Source of the DNA: Halobacteroidaceae bacterium
GTDB taxonomy: Bacteria > Bacillota > Halanaerobiia > B1SED10-174
Direction of reading: 5' to 3'
Assembly: GCA_003550445.1 (NCBI GenBank)
Contig: PUKG01000103.1
Coordinates: 1-12,677 of the forward strand
Length of the DNA stretch: 12,677 nt
Shown: piece by piece, positions 6,695 to 12,677 of the stretch
Position numbering within the stretch: position 1 is the stretch's first letter
Layout: every line of letters starts with the position of its first letter
Notes under the pieces: model-generated
Told to the model about the DNA's origin: nothing
The model's database searches: none
The model's input: only the letters and a program-made list of their open reading frames with translations
Position numbers and translations under genes: made by a program

Positions 6695-6953
6695 CATTTC
6701 TCCTCAAGCAAAATTAAAACTTGAAAAAATGGGCAAGGTAATTTCCATAAAAAAGGTTTTTTCCGGGGGTTGAGGGGGATATAACTCTATCCCTGCCGTG
6801 ACAGCAGGAGAACCTGTTGAAAAAGAAAAATTTAAAAGGGTTGAACAGGATGGGTTAACCTTTTATATTGAAAATGATTTTTCTCAAAAGCCCATAGAAA
6901 TTCGCCTCCGTTTTTTTGTTTTTGGAGACCCAATTGTGAGGGTAACTGGCTAA
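6684..6953 (+). CDS. HesB/IscA-like selenoprotein with in-frame TGA (Sec30)
   Basis: This 89-residue protein is read through one in-frame TGA at 6771-6773, taken as selenocysteine 30. The N-terminal part, MTINISPQAKLKLEKM, matches the opening of HesB/IscA iron-sulfur assembly proteins. The next strand ends in SGG-Sec-GG, where IscA proteins have a GGC or SGC cysteine, the first cluster ligand. The frame stays open after the TGA with family-like sequence (EDKG-type loop seen as EQDGLTFYIEN) up to TAA 6951. The C-terminal CGC motif of IscA is absent; the protein ends RFFVFGDPIVRVTG. This matches what is known of the HesB-related selenoprotein family (TIGR01911 type), whose members have Sec or Cys here. 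The gene overlaps ogt by 11 bp and has an excellent ribosome site. The alternative, a pseudogene or sequencing error, is less likely because the TGA falls at the catalytic position and a SECIS-like hairpin follows. Its exact role in iron-sulfur or selenium/sulfur chemistry is not known. Confidence 0.88.
6774..6811 (+). promoter_or_regulatory. Candidate bacterial SECIS element
   Basis: Just after the TGA, a hairpin pairs CCTGC (6792-6796) with GCAGG (6804-6808) around the seven-base loop CGTGACA. The stem can extend by C-G and T-A after a one-base A bulge. The loop begins 23 bases after the TGA and has G at its second position; known bacterial SECIS elements have a G in the first two loop bases and a 16-37 base spacing. 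A competing hairpin, GGGATA (6776-6781) with TATCCC (6788-6793), lies directly after the TGA. Both were found by eye, not by folding. Confidence 0.7.
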
Positions 6954-6972
6954 GAAAGGGTTGAGAGAAATT

Positions 6973-7455
6973 ATGGGGAAAAAAGTTCTTTTTCTAATTG
7001 TGGCTTTTGGAATTTTTTTCATGGGATTTAGTACCCTTGCCTCCCCCAAGCAGGGAACAATAAGCCTGGATTATCCGGAACCCTCAGTTTTACAGGTCTA
7101 CAGACCCCATGTTTGGTCTTCCACGGGCAAATGGGATTTAAGGGAGCTAAAAAGTATTCCCGACGATGCAGTTGTGACCTTTATTCGAATTGAATGGGAA
7201 GTTCTAACCGCTGGGGGTTTTGGGGGGATGGAAGTTGCCCTGGGTTACCAAATAGAAGAAAATGAGGAAAATGAAGAAAATGTAAAATTCCACATTTTCC
7301 TGTTGAACAAAAGCTCTACGGAAAAGTTCGAAGGGATTTCCCCAAGACAAAAATGGGAAGTTGGATTTCGGGTTTCTTACTGGGAAAGAAGGGGTATACC
7401 ACTGCAGTTGACAATAAATAGGCTGGTAATCGGCTGGAAGGTTCCGGATGGATGA
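6973..7455 (+). CDS. Predicted secreted protein of unknown function
   Basis: This 160-residue protein is not one I recognise. It begins with a textbook signal peptide: basic GKK, a hydrophobic core LFLIVAFGIFFMGF, and a signal peptidase I-like site TLA before SPKQG at about residue 23. The mature part has no cysteine, and its many alternating hydrophobic and polar stretches, rich in tryptophan and tyrosine, suggest a beta-sheet domain. It contains an (EEN)3 stretch coded by a 9-bp repeat. No lipobox, anchor or catalytic motif is visible. ATG 6973 is preferred, with a GAGA-type site 5 bases upstream; an in-frame TTG at 6961 is possible. It begins 19 bp after the selenoprotein stop, which suggests co-transcription. 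A 76-bp gap separates it from the regulator gene. Confidence 0.75.
   Translation: MGKKVLFLIVAFGIFFMGFSTLASPKQGTISLDYPEPSVLQVYRPHVWSSTGKWDLRELKSIPDDAVVTFIRIEWEVLTAGGFGGMEVALGYQIEENEENEENVKFHIFLLNKSSTEKFEGISPRQKWEVGFRVSYWERRGIPLQLTINRLVIGWKVPDG
7255..7281 (+). repeat. Three tandem 9-bp units encoding (Glu-Glu-Asn)3
   Basis: The unit GARGAAAAT occurs three times in a row, in frame, inside the secreted-protein gene. The middle copy differs by one base (GAG for GAA). Copy changes would alter length by three residues without shifting frame. Confidence 0.85.
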
Positions 7456-7531
7456 ACAATGGTTAAATAAAAGGGTTTGAAGTAGGACTTTTTAGTAAAA
7501 AACACGTTTATTTTTGAAAGGGGTGGTCCTT

Positions 7532-8098
7532 TTGAGCAAAAAAAAAGAACCCAGGCTGGAAAATCTTGATATTGTGGAATTGGAGCAAATAAAAGCCCTT
7601 GCTCACCCAATCCATACCAAAATTTTTGAAATTATGGAGGAACAGGGTTCAGTAACAGCTGGGGAGATTTCTGAGATTCTCAATTTAAACCTGGAAGAGG
7701 TAGAAAGCTATTTGCACGGATTATTATCAATAGGTTTTTTGGACGTTATTCAAGAAGATGGGGGGGATTCTTATCTTCCGGTAGCAAAGTATTATCGAGT
7801 CAAAAAAGAACTATTGGAAAAAGAGGAAGGGATGGATTCATTTCGAGAGATGTTAATCGATCGTCTGGCCGGGTTTGCCCAATCCATGGCCCAACTTGAC
7901 TACAGTTTTATTGAACACGGAAGGATTAGTTTTCATCAGTTTAAGTTTGAACCCGAAGATCTGGCTTGGGCAAAGGAGAGAGTTGAGAAATTTTTGCAGG
8001 AGATGATGGCACGCTCTCAACCAAGGATAAATGAAAAAACAGAGTTATTTGAAATGGCCCTTTTCTTCTATCCCCGAAAACCCTCTTCAAAAAAATAA
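7532..8098 (+). CDS. Winged helix-turn-helix transcriptional regulator, ArsR-like
   Basis: This 188-residue cytoplasmic regulator has a winged-helix N-terminal half. KALAHPIHTKIFEIMEEQGSVTAGEISEILNL resembles the ArsR/MarR opening 'LAHPTRLKILELL', followed by a recognition helix (EEVESYLHGLLSIGFL) and a wing (VIQEDGGDSYLPVAKYYRV), about residues 20-90. The C-terminal half is helical and probably serves for dimerisation or ligand sensing. It has no cysteine, so a metal-thiolate sensor of the classical ArsR kind is unlikely. TTG 7532 is chosen because an AAAGGGGTGG site lies 6-8 bases upstream; an in-frame TTG at 7514 overlaps the region before the site. Codons 3-5 form an unbroken run of nine A (7538-7546), a possible slippage site. 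Target genes are not evident. Confidence 0.82.
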   Translation: MSKKKEPRLENLDIVELEQIKALAHPIHTKIFEIMEEQGSVTAGEISEILNLNLEEVESYLHGLLSIGFLDVIQEDGGDSYLPVAKYYRVKKELLEKEEGMDSFREMLIDRLAGFAQSMAQLDYSFIEHGRISFHQFKFEPEDLAWAKERVEKFLQEMMARSQPRINEKTELFEMALFFYPRKPSSKK

Positions 8099-8122
8099 TT
8101 ATCTTAAGATTGGATGATACGC

Positions 8123-9256
8123 ATGGATTTTGACATAATGGCGACTGCAACATTTGGGTTGGAGGCAGTTGTAGCGCAAGAACTTAGAGAAATGGGTTAT
8201 AACAACCTTAAAACCGACCATGGAAAAGTTGAGTTCAAAGGAAAGCTTAAGGATTTCTGTAATGCAAACCTCTGGTTGAGGACAGCTGATAGGGTTCGAT
8301 GGAAACTTGCTGAATTTGAAGCAAAAACCTTTGACCAACTATTTGACGGGATTAAGGAAATTCCCTGGCCAGATATTTTGCCAGTCAATGCTGCCTTCCC
8401 CGTTGAAGGCAAATCGGTTAAATCCCAACTATTTAGCGTTCCGGCCTGTCAATCAGTCTCCAAAAAAGCAGTAGTTGAAAGGATGAAACAAAAAACGGGG
8501 ATAAGGGAATTTGAAGAAACCGGCCCCCTGTACAAGATTGAGGTTGCTTTACTAAAAGATATTGCAACAATTTCCATCGACACAACCGGCCCGGGTCTTC
8601 ATAAAAGGGGTTACAGGGAAGGTGGTAGCACGGCTCCCTTGAAAGAAACCCTTGCAGCCGCTCTAATTCTTTTGGCCCGATGGAAGGGAGATATTCCTTT
8701 TGTTGACCCGTTTTGTGGTTCTGGAACAATACCCATTGAGGCCGGATTAATTGGAACCCGAACTGCCCCCGGTTTGAATCGAGATTTCGTTTCAGAAAAA
8801 TGGCCTCAGCTTGGGAAAAAACTTTGGAAAGAAGCTCGGGAAGAAGCTTTTTCCCAGCAAAAAAAAGAAGAAGAATTTTACATTATGGGTTATGATAATA
8901 ATTTTAAGTCCATTAGATTGGCCAGGCAGAATTCCGCCAGAGCAGGGTTGGAGAAAATTATTCATTTTCAGGATCAGGACATAGACAGCCTTAATTCCAG
9001 GAAAAAATATGGAAAAATTATTTGTAACCCTCCTTACGGAGAGCGCCTTAATGAAGTAAAGGCTGCAGAGGACTTATATCAAAGAATGGGCAAGGTGTTT
9101 AAAAGACTCGATACATGGTCATATTATGTTTTGACGGCTCACCCTGGGTTCGAAAGATTTTTTGGGAAAAAAGCCAATAAAAAAAGAAAGCTTTTTAACG
9201 GGAATATTAGAGTTGATTATTATCAATATTTTGGACCTTCTCCTCCAGGAAAATAA
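8123..9256 (+). CDS. THUMP-domain class I rRNA guanine-N2 methyltransferase (RlmL/YpsC type)
   Basis: This 377-residue SAM-dependent RNA methyltransferase of COG0116 is related to the RlmL methyltransferase domain and B. subtilis YpsC, and probably makes m2G in 23S rRNA. The N-terminal MATATFGLEAVVAQEL starts the ferredoxin-like/THUMP RNA-binding region, about residues 1-155. The catalytic domain shows DPFCGSGTIPIEAG from D195 (SAM binding) and the base-flipping motif NPPYGERL from N302. The stretch GLHKRGYREGGSTAPLKETLAAALI is a family hallmark. I favour ATG 8123 because homologues start 4-5 residues before the IATATFGLE motif and a weak GGATGA site precedes it; ATG 8114 in frame is the alternative. 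It lies 24 bp after the regulator gene. Confidence 0.92.
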   Translation: MDFDIMATATFGLEAVVAQELREMGYNNLKTDHGKVEFKGKLKDFCNANLWLRTADRVRWKLAEFEAKTFDQLFDGIKEIPWPDILPVNAAFPVEGKSVKSQLFSVPACQSVSKKAVVERMKQKTGIREFEETGPLYKIEVALLKDIATISIDTTGPGLHKRGYREGGSTAPLKETLAAALILLARWKGDIPFVDPFCGSGTIPIEAGLIGTRTAPGLNRDFVSEKWPQLGKKLWKEAREEAFSQQKKEEEFYIMGYDNNFKSIRLARQNSARAGLEKIIHFQDQDIDSLNSRKKYGKIICNPPYGERLNEVKAAEDLYQRMGKVFKRLDTWSYYVLTAHPGFERFFGKKANKKRKLFNGNIRVDYYQYFGPSPPGK

Positions 9257-9269
9257 AGAGGTGATGTTG

Positions 9270-9812
9270 ATGGGTTTTTTGGAAATTGCCCAGGAGAGAA
9301 AGAGTGTTAGGGAGTACCAGGCCAAAGAGGTGGAAAGGGAAAAATTGATTAATTGCGTAGAAGCTGCACGTTTGTCTCCATCTGCTTGTAATTCCCAACC
9401 CTGGAAGTTTATTATTGTTGATGAACCGGAACAAAAAGAAAAAGTTTCGGAAGCAACTTCCAACAAATTATTACCAATAAACAAGTTTGTTAAAACTGCT
9501 CCAGTTATTGTGGTGGTAATTTCAGAGCCGGGAAATTTGCCCTCGCGATTGGGGGGGTTGATTAAGCAAAAGGAATTTGAGTCAATTGACTTAGGAATAG
9601 CTACAGAGCATTTTTGTCTTCAGGCAACTTCAGAGGGCCTTGGTACCTGCATAATTGGCTGGTTTGATGAAAAAAAACTAAAAAATTTTCTCCAGATACC
9701 CGATAATAAGAAAGTAGGGTTATTGATTACCGTTGGTTATCCGGAAAAAGGGGAACAGAAACGAAAGAAAAGAAAAGATCTTAACGAAATGATTTCCTTT
9801 AATCGGTACTAA
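9270..9812 (+). CDS. Nitroreductase family FMN-dependent protein
   Basis: This 180-residue nitroreductase-fold flavoprotein is probably an NAD(P)H-dependent FMN enzyme acting on nitro, quinone or other small electrophilic substrates. It shows the FMN-phosphate motif RKSVREY at about residues 10-16, then the second hallmark AARLSPSACNSQPWKFIIV. A central segment SIDLGIATEHFCLQATSEGLGTCIIGWF corresponds to the GxxxxxLxLxAxxxGLGxxWxG block, and the C-terminus reads KVGLLITVGYPEKG. ATG 9270 is chosen with GAGGTG ending 6 bases upstream; in-frame ATG 9264 and GTG 9261 crowd that site. The gene starts 13 bp after the methyltransferase stop. The exact substrate is not readable. Confidence 0.91.
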   Translation: MGFLEIAQERKSVREYQAKEVEREKLINCVEAARLSPSACNSQPWKFIIVDEPEQKEKVSEATSNKLLPINKFVKTAPVIVVVISEPGNLPSRLGGLIKQKEFESIDLGIATEHFCLQATSEGLGTCIIGWFDEKKLKNFLQIPDNKKVGLLITVGYPEKGEQKRKKRKDLNEMISFNRY

Positions 9813-9835
9813 CCAAAAGGTAATAAATTTAAAAC

Positions 9836-9861
9836 CCACCTGTAAAAGTATCTGGAGGTGG
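9836..9861 (+). promoter_or_regulatory. Possible RBS-masking hairpin before the chemoreceptor gene
   Basis: CCACCT (9836-9841) is perfectly complementary to AGGTGG (9856-9861), which contains most of the chemoreceptor Shine-Dalgarno GGAGGTGG. The loop is 14 bases. Such a stem would hide the ribosome site; its stability is modest and the regulatory role is inference. Confidence 0.4.
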
Positions 9862-9865
9862 CCAA

Positions 9866-12175
9866 ATGTTTACCAAGTTGCAGAGGAAACTGGTTCTTGT
9901 TTTTTTGGTCGTGGGTCTTTTGCCAATGATGATAATTGGTTATATGAGTTATCAATCTTCAAAAAATAATATCCGGGAGGAAGTCCTGAAAGCTAATGAC
10001 CTGTTTTTAGAACAGGTAACAGCAAATGTTCAGGACTTTTTTGCTGAAAGGGAAAGGGATGCAAACTTTATTTCTAAGACTGCAGATGTAAATAATACTC
10101 TTGATTATTTGCGTCTTGCGGGTTATGACCTGGATAGTTCAATGTGGAGAAGTAGGAGAAGCGTTCTGGAAAATTTTGCGGAATCTGTGATCCAGGATTT
10201 TGGGTACATTTCATTTTTTACCACCGATCCCGAAGGAACAGTTGTTTATAGTACCAACGAGGAAGAAATAGGGTTAGAAATGAAAGAAGAAAAATTTGTT
10301 GCAGAAGCCCTGAATGGATCAATTGGCTGGTCAGAATTTTTTTATTTGGAAGCAATTGGGGAAAATGCAATGATTGTTACTGCTCCAATTGGGGAGGACC
10401 GGCTGCTGGGAGTTGTTGGAATTGCATTTCCCAGGGAAACTTTAGATGAAATGATTCACGGTGGGGTTGCAAGTTTAGGGGAGACAAGCGATGCTTTTTT
10501 AATTGGCCAGGATGGGCTTTTACTCAGCAATACTCGCCAAAAACCTTTTGACAGTGGGGCGGCCCTGGAAGAAAAAATAGACACCGAAGAGGTTTTAATT
10601 CTGAAAGGACCCATTGCTGAAGGGGAGATGGATTTTATTTTTCAGACAGAATATGATGATTTTCTGGGAAATGCAGTTTTGGGGAGTATGGGAGTTATTA
10701 AACTGGGAGGAAATCCTGCCGGAGTGGTAATCAAGGTTGACCAGGAGGAAATTTACCATCAGACACAGGTTCTCTGGCGGGGGATTATGATTATAATGGC
10801 AATTGGTACCGGTTTAATATTGGGGGCAAGTTACTTCTTCTCAAAGTCAATTACAAAACCGGTATTAAATATTAGGGGTAAGATGGCAGAAGCGGAAAAT
10901 GGTGACCTGACGGTTAATCCTCGGATAAAAAGCAAAGACGAAATAGGGCAAATGGGATGGGCTTTCTCCAAGATGGTTCAGGGGTTGAGGGAGAGCTTAC
11001 TAAAGGTGGAAAAAGCAGCAAAGGAAATTGATTTTTCCTCTGAAAACATTGCAACAACAGCCGAGCAGCTGTACTCAGATTCCACAAATCAAAACCAATC
11101 GATCCAGGATTTAATGGGCAGCATTGAAGAATTAAACTCATCAATAAATGAAACTTCGGGAAATATTCAGGAAGCTGCAAACTATTCAGAGGGCGTTGTT
11201 AACAATGCCCGAGATATGAGTTTTGCACTTCAGACGGTTGCGGAAAACATTCAGAAAGTAAACGGAGAAATCAGCGGAGTTACTCACTCAATTGGGGAGA
11301 TGGACCAGGCAATAAGTGAATCAGTGGATGCAACTAAGGCTACAGAGGAAAAGACGGAAGAGGCATATATGATAACAAGGGAAGGCCAGAAAAAAGTTGA
11401 CCAGGTTATTCAAGGGATTGAAAATTTGAGACAAGCAGTCCAGGAATTAGCCATGGGGGTCAACTCTTTAGGGGATTCAGCAGGAAAAATTGGAGAAATA
11501 ATTGAAGTTATTGATGATATTGCAGAGCAAACCAATCTTCTGGCTTTAAATGCTTCGATCGAAGCGGCAAGGGCAGGAGAAAATGGGAAAGGTTTTGCCG
11601 TAGTGGCTGGGGCAATTGGAGACCTCGCAGATCGTTCCCAGGAAGCTACGAAGGATATTGCCCACCTTATTAAAGGCATCCAGAAGGATGTAACCCAGGC
11701 GGTTAATACCAGCAAAAAAGGGCAGGAAGAAGTTGAAAGTGGAGTTATCCTTGTCCGAGAAACGGGAGAGGCTTTTAATAAAATTTTTGCTGAAGTGGAG
11801 GAGGTAACCCGGGGCATCCAATCCATTTCCCGTAATGTTCATGAAGAGAAAGAGCAGAGTAAAAGGTTAGAGAAAGCGGCGGAAATAATTAATGAACTCA
11901 TTCAGGATGTAGCGGCGAGCACGCAGGAGCAATCTGCAACAACGGAAGATATAGTTAGGGTAATAGAGAGAATGTCCGAGGTTTTACAAAATGTAGCAAC
12001 GGCCATGGAAGGACATGCAGCCACCAATGATGAAATTGCAAAAAATGTTGAGAATGTAAGGAAAATTACTGATAGCAATCAGAAAGGGAACGAAGAAATT
12101 TCGCGCGCAGGAATAGAGTTAAAATCCCTGGCCGATGACCTGATGAAAATGGTAAAAAATTTTAAATTACACTGA
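9866..12175 (+). CDS. Methyl-accepting chemotaxis protein with extracytoplasmic sensor
   Basis: This 769-residue transmembrane chemoreceptor has a first membrane helix at about residues 8-28, then an extracytoplasmic sensor of about 275 residues, probably of the Cache type. That sensor contains the strand pairs YISFFTTDPEGTVVYSTN and DAFLIGQDGLLLSNT. A second membrane helix follows at about 305-325, then a HAMP domain with the SITKPVLNIRGKMAEAENGDLTV pattern at about 328-383, and a long cytoplasmic coiled coil. The signalling tip is IAEQTNLLALNASIEAARAGE (about 551-571). Compared with Tsr, the trimer-contact positions E402 and R404 are alanine 583 and glycine 585 here. No CheR-binding pentapeptide is seen at the C-terminus. 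The ATG has a strong GGAGGTGG site. The ligand is unknown, and no che or flagellar gene is nearby. Confidence 0.94.
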   Translation: MFTKLQRKLVLVFLVVGLLPMMIIGYMSYQSSKNNIREEVLKANDLFLEQVTANVQDFFAERERDANFISKTADVNNTLDYLRLAGYDLDSSMWRSRRSVLENFAESVIQDFGYISFFTTDPEGTVVYSTNEEEIGLEMKEEKFVAEALNGSIGWSEFFYLEAIGENAMIVTAPIGEDRLLGVVGIAFPRETLDEMIHGGVASLGETSDAFLIGQDGLLLSNTRQKPFDSGAALEEKIDTEEVLILKGPIAEGEMDFIFQTEYDDFLGNAVLGSMGVIKLGGNPAGVVIKVDQEEIYHQTQVLWRGIMIIMAIGTGLILGASYFFSKSITKPVLNIRGKMAEAENGDLTVNPRIKSKDEIGQMGWAFSKMVQGLRESLLKVEKAAKEIDFSSENIATTAEQLYSDSTNQNQSIQDLMGSIEELNSSINETSGNIQEAANYSEGVVNNARDMSFALQTVAENIQKVNGEISGVTHSIGEMDQAISESVDATKATEEKTEEAYMITREGQKKVDQVIQGIENLRQAVQELAMGVNSLGDSAGKIGEIIEVIDDIAEQTNLLALNASIEAARAGENGKGFAVVAGAIGDLADRSQEATKDIAHLIKGIQKDVTQAVNTSKKGQEEVESGVILVRETGEAFNKIFAEVEEVTRGIQSISRNVHEEKEQSKRLEKAAEIINELIQDVAASTQEQSATTEDIVRVIERMSEVLQNVATAMEGHAATNDEIAKNVENVRKITDSNQKGNEEISRAGIELKSLADDLMKMVKNFKLH

Positions 12176-12222
12176 AAACAGAAATGAATTTGAGGTGAAG
12201 AAAGGGAAAGGGCGATGTTGGT

Positions 12223-12677
12223 ATGAGAAAAGTAGGTTTAATTGTAAATCCAATTGCTGGAATGGGGGGGAGGGTTGGGCTTAAGGGTACTGATGGAGAG
12301 GAAATTCTTGCCGAAGCAAAAGCAAGGGGAGCAAAACCATTGTCTCCTGGAAGAGCTAAAAGGGCAATGAGTCAGCTGGCAAATCTGGACAATCAGATTA
12401 AGATTTGGACCTGTCCCGGCGAGATGGGAGAAAAAATTCTGGAAGAGTTGGGACTTAAATTCGAAGTAATTTCTCTTGATTTTTCCGCACAAGAAACCGG
12501 CCCTGAAGATACAATTAATTTTGCCAGGGAAATGGATCAAATGGGGGTTAATTTGATTGTTTTTGCTGGGGGAGATGGAACTGCCCGGGATATTTTTAAA
12601 GCAATTGATGGATCAGTTCCGGTAATAGGAATCCCTGCAGGAGTAAAAATCCACTCTGGGGTTTTTGCAAATACTCC
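12223..12677 (+). CDS. ATP-NAD/AcoX kinase family protein, N-terminal part (3' end outside window)
   Basis: The first 151 codons of a protein of the ATP-NAD kinase/AcoX family (COG3199) are present, and the frame is open to the window end. The opening MRKVGLIVNPIAGMGGRVGLKGTDG is the family's nucleotide-binding start, and GGDGTARD at residues 116-123 is the conserved kinase loop shared with NAD and diacylglycerol kinases. It continues VPVIGIPAGVKIHSGVFANTP, typical of this family. Members are predicted to phosphorylate NAD or a related small molecule using ATP or polyphosphate; the substrate is often not established. ATG 12223 is preceded by AAAGGG about 10 bases upstream. The same ATG overlaps the stop of a possible three-codon ORF (12215-12226), probably chance. 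It lies 47 bp after the chemoreceptor gene. Confidence 0.9.
   Translation, partial: MRKVGLIVNPIAGMGGRVGLKGTDGEEILAEAKARGAKPLSPGRAKRAMSQLANLDNQIKIWTCPGEMGEKILEELGLKFEVISLDFSAQETGPEDTINFAREMDQMGVNLIVFAGGDGTARDIFKAIDGSVPVIGIPAGVKIHSGVFANT

Noticed and set aside
6771..6773. TGA read as an ordinary stop, making a 29-residue ORF and a pseudogene remnant
   Set aside because: The frame continues open with family-like sequence for 59 codons, the TGA sits exactly at the conserved cysteine position, and a SECIS-like hairpin follows.
7456..7531. Possible promoter or terminator in the gap before the regulator gene
   Set aside because: No convincing -35/-10 pair, and the only inverted pairing is a weak A/T stretch.
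12184..12226. Tiny ORFs upstream of the kinase-like gene (MNLR, and MLV ending on the kinase ATG) as leader peptides
   Set aside because: They are three or four codons long with no hairpin or codon signature of an attenuator; chance is the simpler explanation.
9548..12270. Runs of seven G in the nitroreductase gene (near 9550) and the kinase-like gene (12264-12270), with another near 7759 in the regulator gene, as phase-variation tracts
   Set aside because: All three reading frames are intact, the runs are short and fall in glycine codons, and the genes are not typical phase-variable surface functions.

Overview
The window carries 16 genes, all on the + strand and tightly packed, with many 1-11 bp overlaps, strong Shine-Dalgarno sites and several TTG or GTG starts. 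By eye the base composition is moderately AT-rich. The protein set (Soj-like ParA, RocD-like aminotransferase, YuiD-like DUF212 protein, Eis-like acetyltransferase, YpsC-like RNA methyltransferase) and the start-codon habits suggest a Bacillota bacterium, probably a clostridial-type anaerobe. An apparent selenocysteine codon supports an organism with selenoprotein machinery, although no sel gene lies in this window. The organism assignment is inference.

Region 1 (1-3851). The window opens inside a ParA/Soj-type ATPase. Its last 7 bp overlap a small protein with a probable ribbon-helix-helix DNA-binding segment, which gives a ParA plus RHH pair resembling a partition cassette. An HI0933/YhiN-type FAD flavoprotein follows, then an ornithine aminotransferase-like class III enzyme and a DUF212 (divergent PAP2) membrane protein. 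A strong intrinsic terminator at 3821-3851 closes the block.

Region 2 (3912-7455). A two-helix membrane mini-protein with a CX2C-X10-CX2C zinc-binding-like head comes first. It is followed by a short-chain dehydrogenase, an Eis-like GNAT acetyltransferase and an O6-alkylguanine-DNA alkyltransferase. The alkyltransferase gene overlaps by 11 bp the most notable gene here: an 89-residue HesB/IscA-like protein interrupted by an in-frame TGA exactly where the family has its first conserved cysteine. A SECIS-like hairpin lies just downstream of the TGA. I read it as a selenoprotein of the HesB-related seleno family; conventional ORF calling splits or misses it. A secreted orphan protein follows.

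Region 3 (7532-12677). A winged-helix regulator is followed by a THUMP-type rRNA guanine-N2 methyltransferase, a nitroreductase, a large methyl-accepting chemotaxis protein with unusual substitutions at its signalling tip, and the first 151 codons of an ATP-NAD/AcoX kinase-type protein cut by the window end.

Most genes are housekeeping or accessory metabolism and do not form one obvious pathway. There is no rRNA, tRNA, CRISPR array, insertion sequence or phage gene that I can see, and no gene-free stretch longer than about 105 bp.
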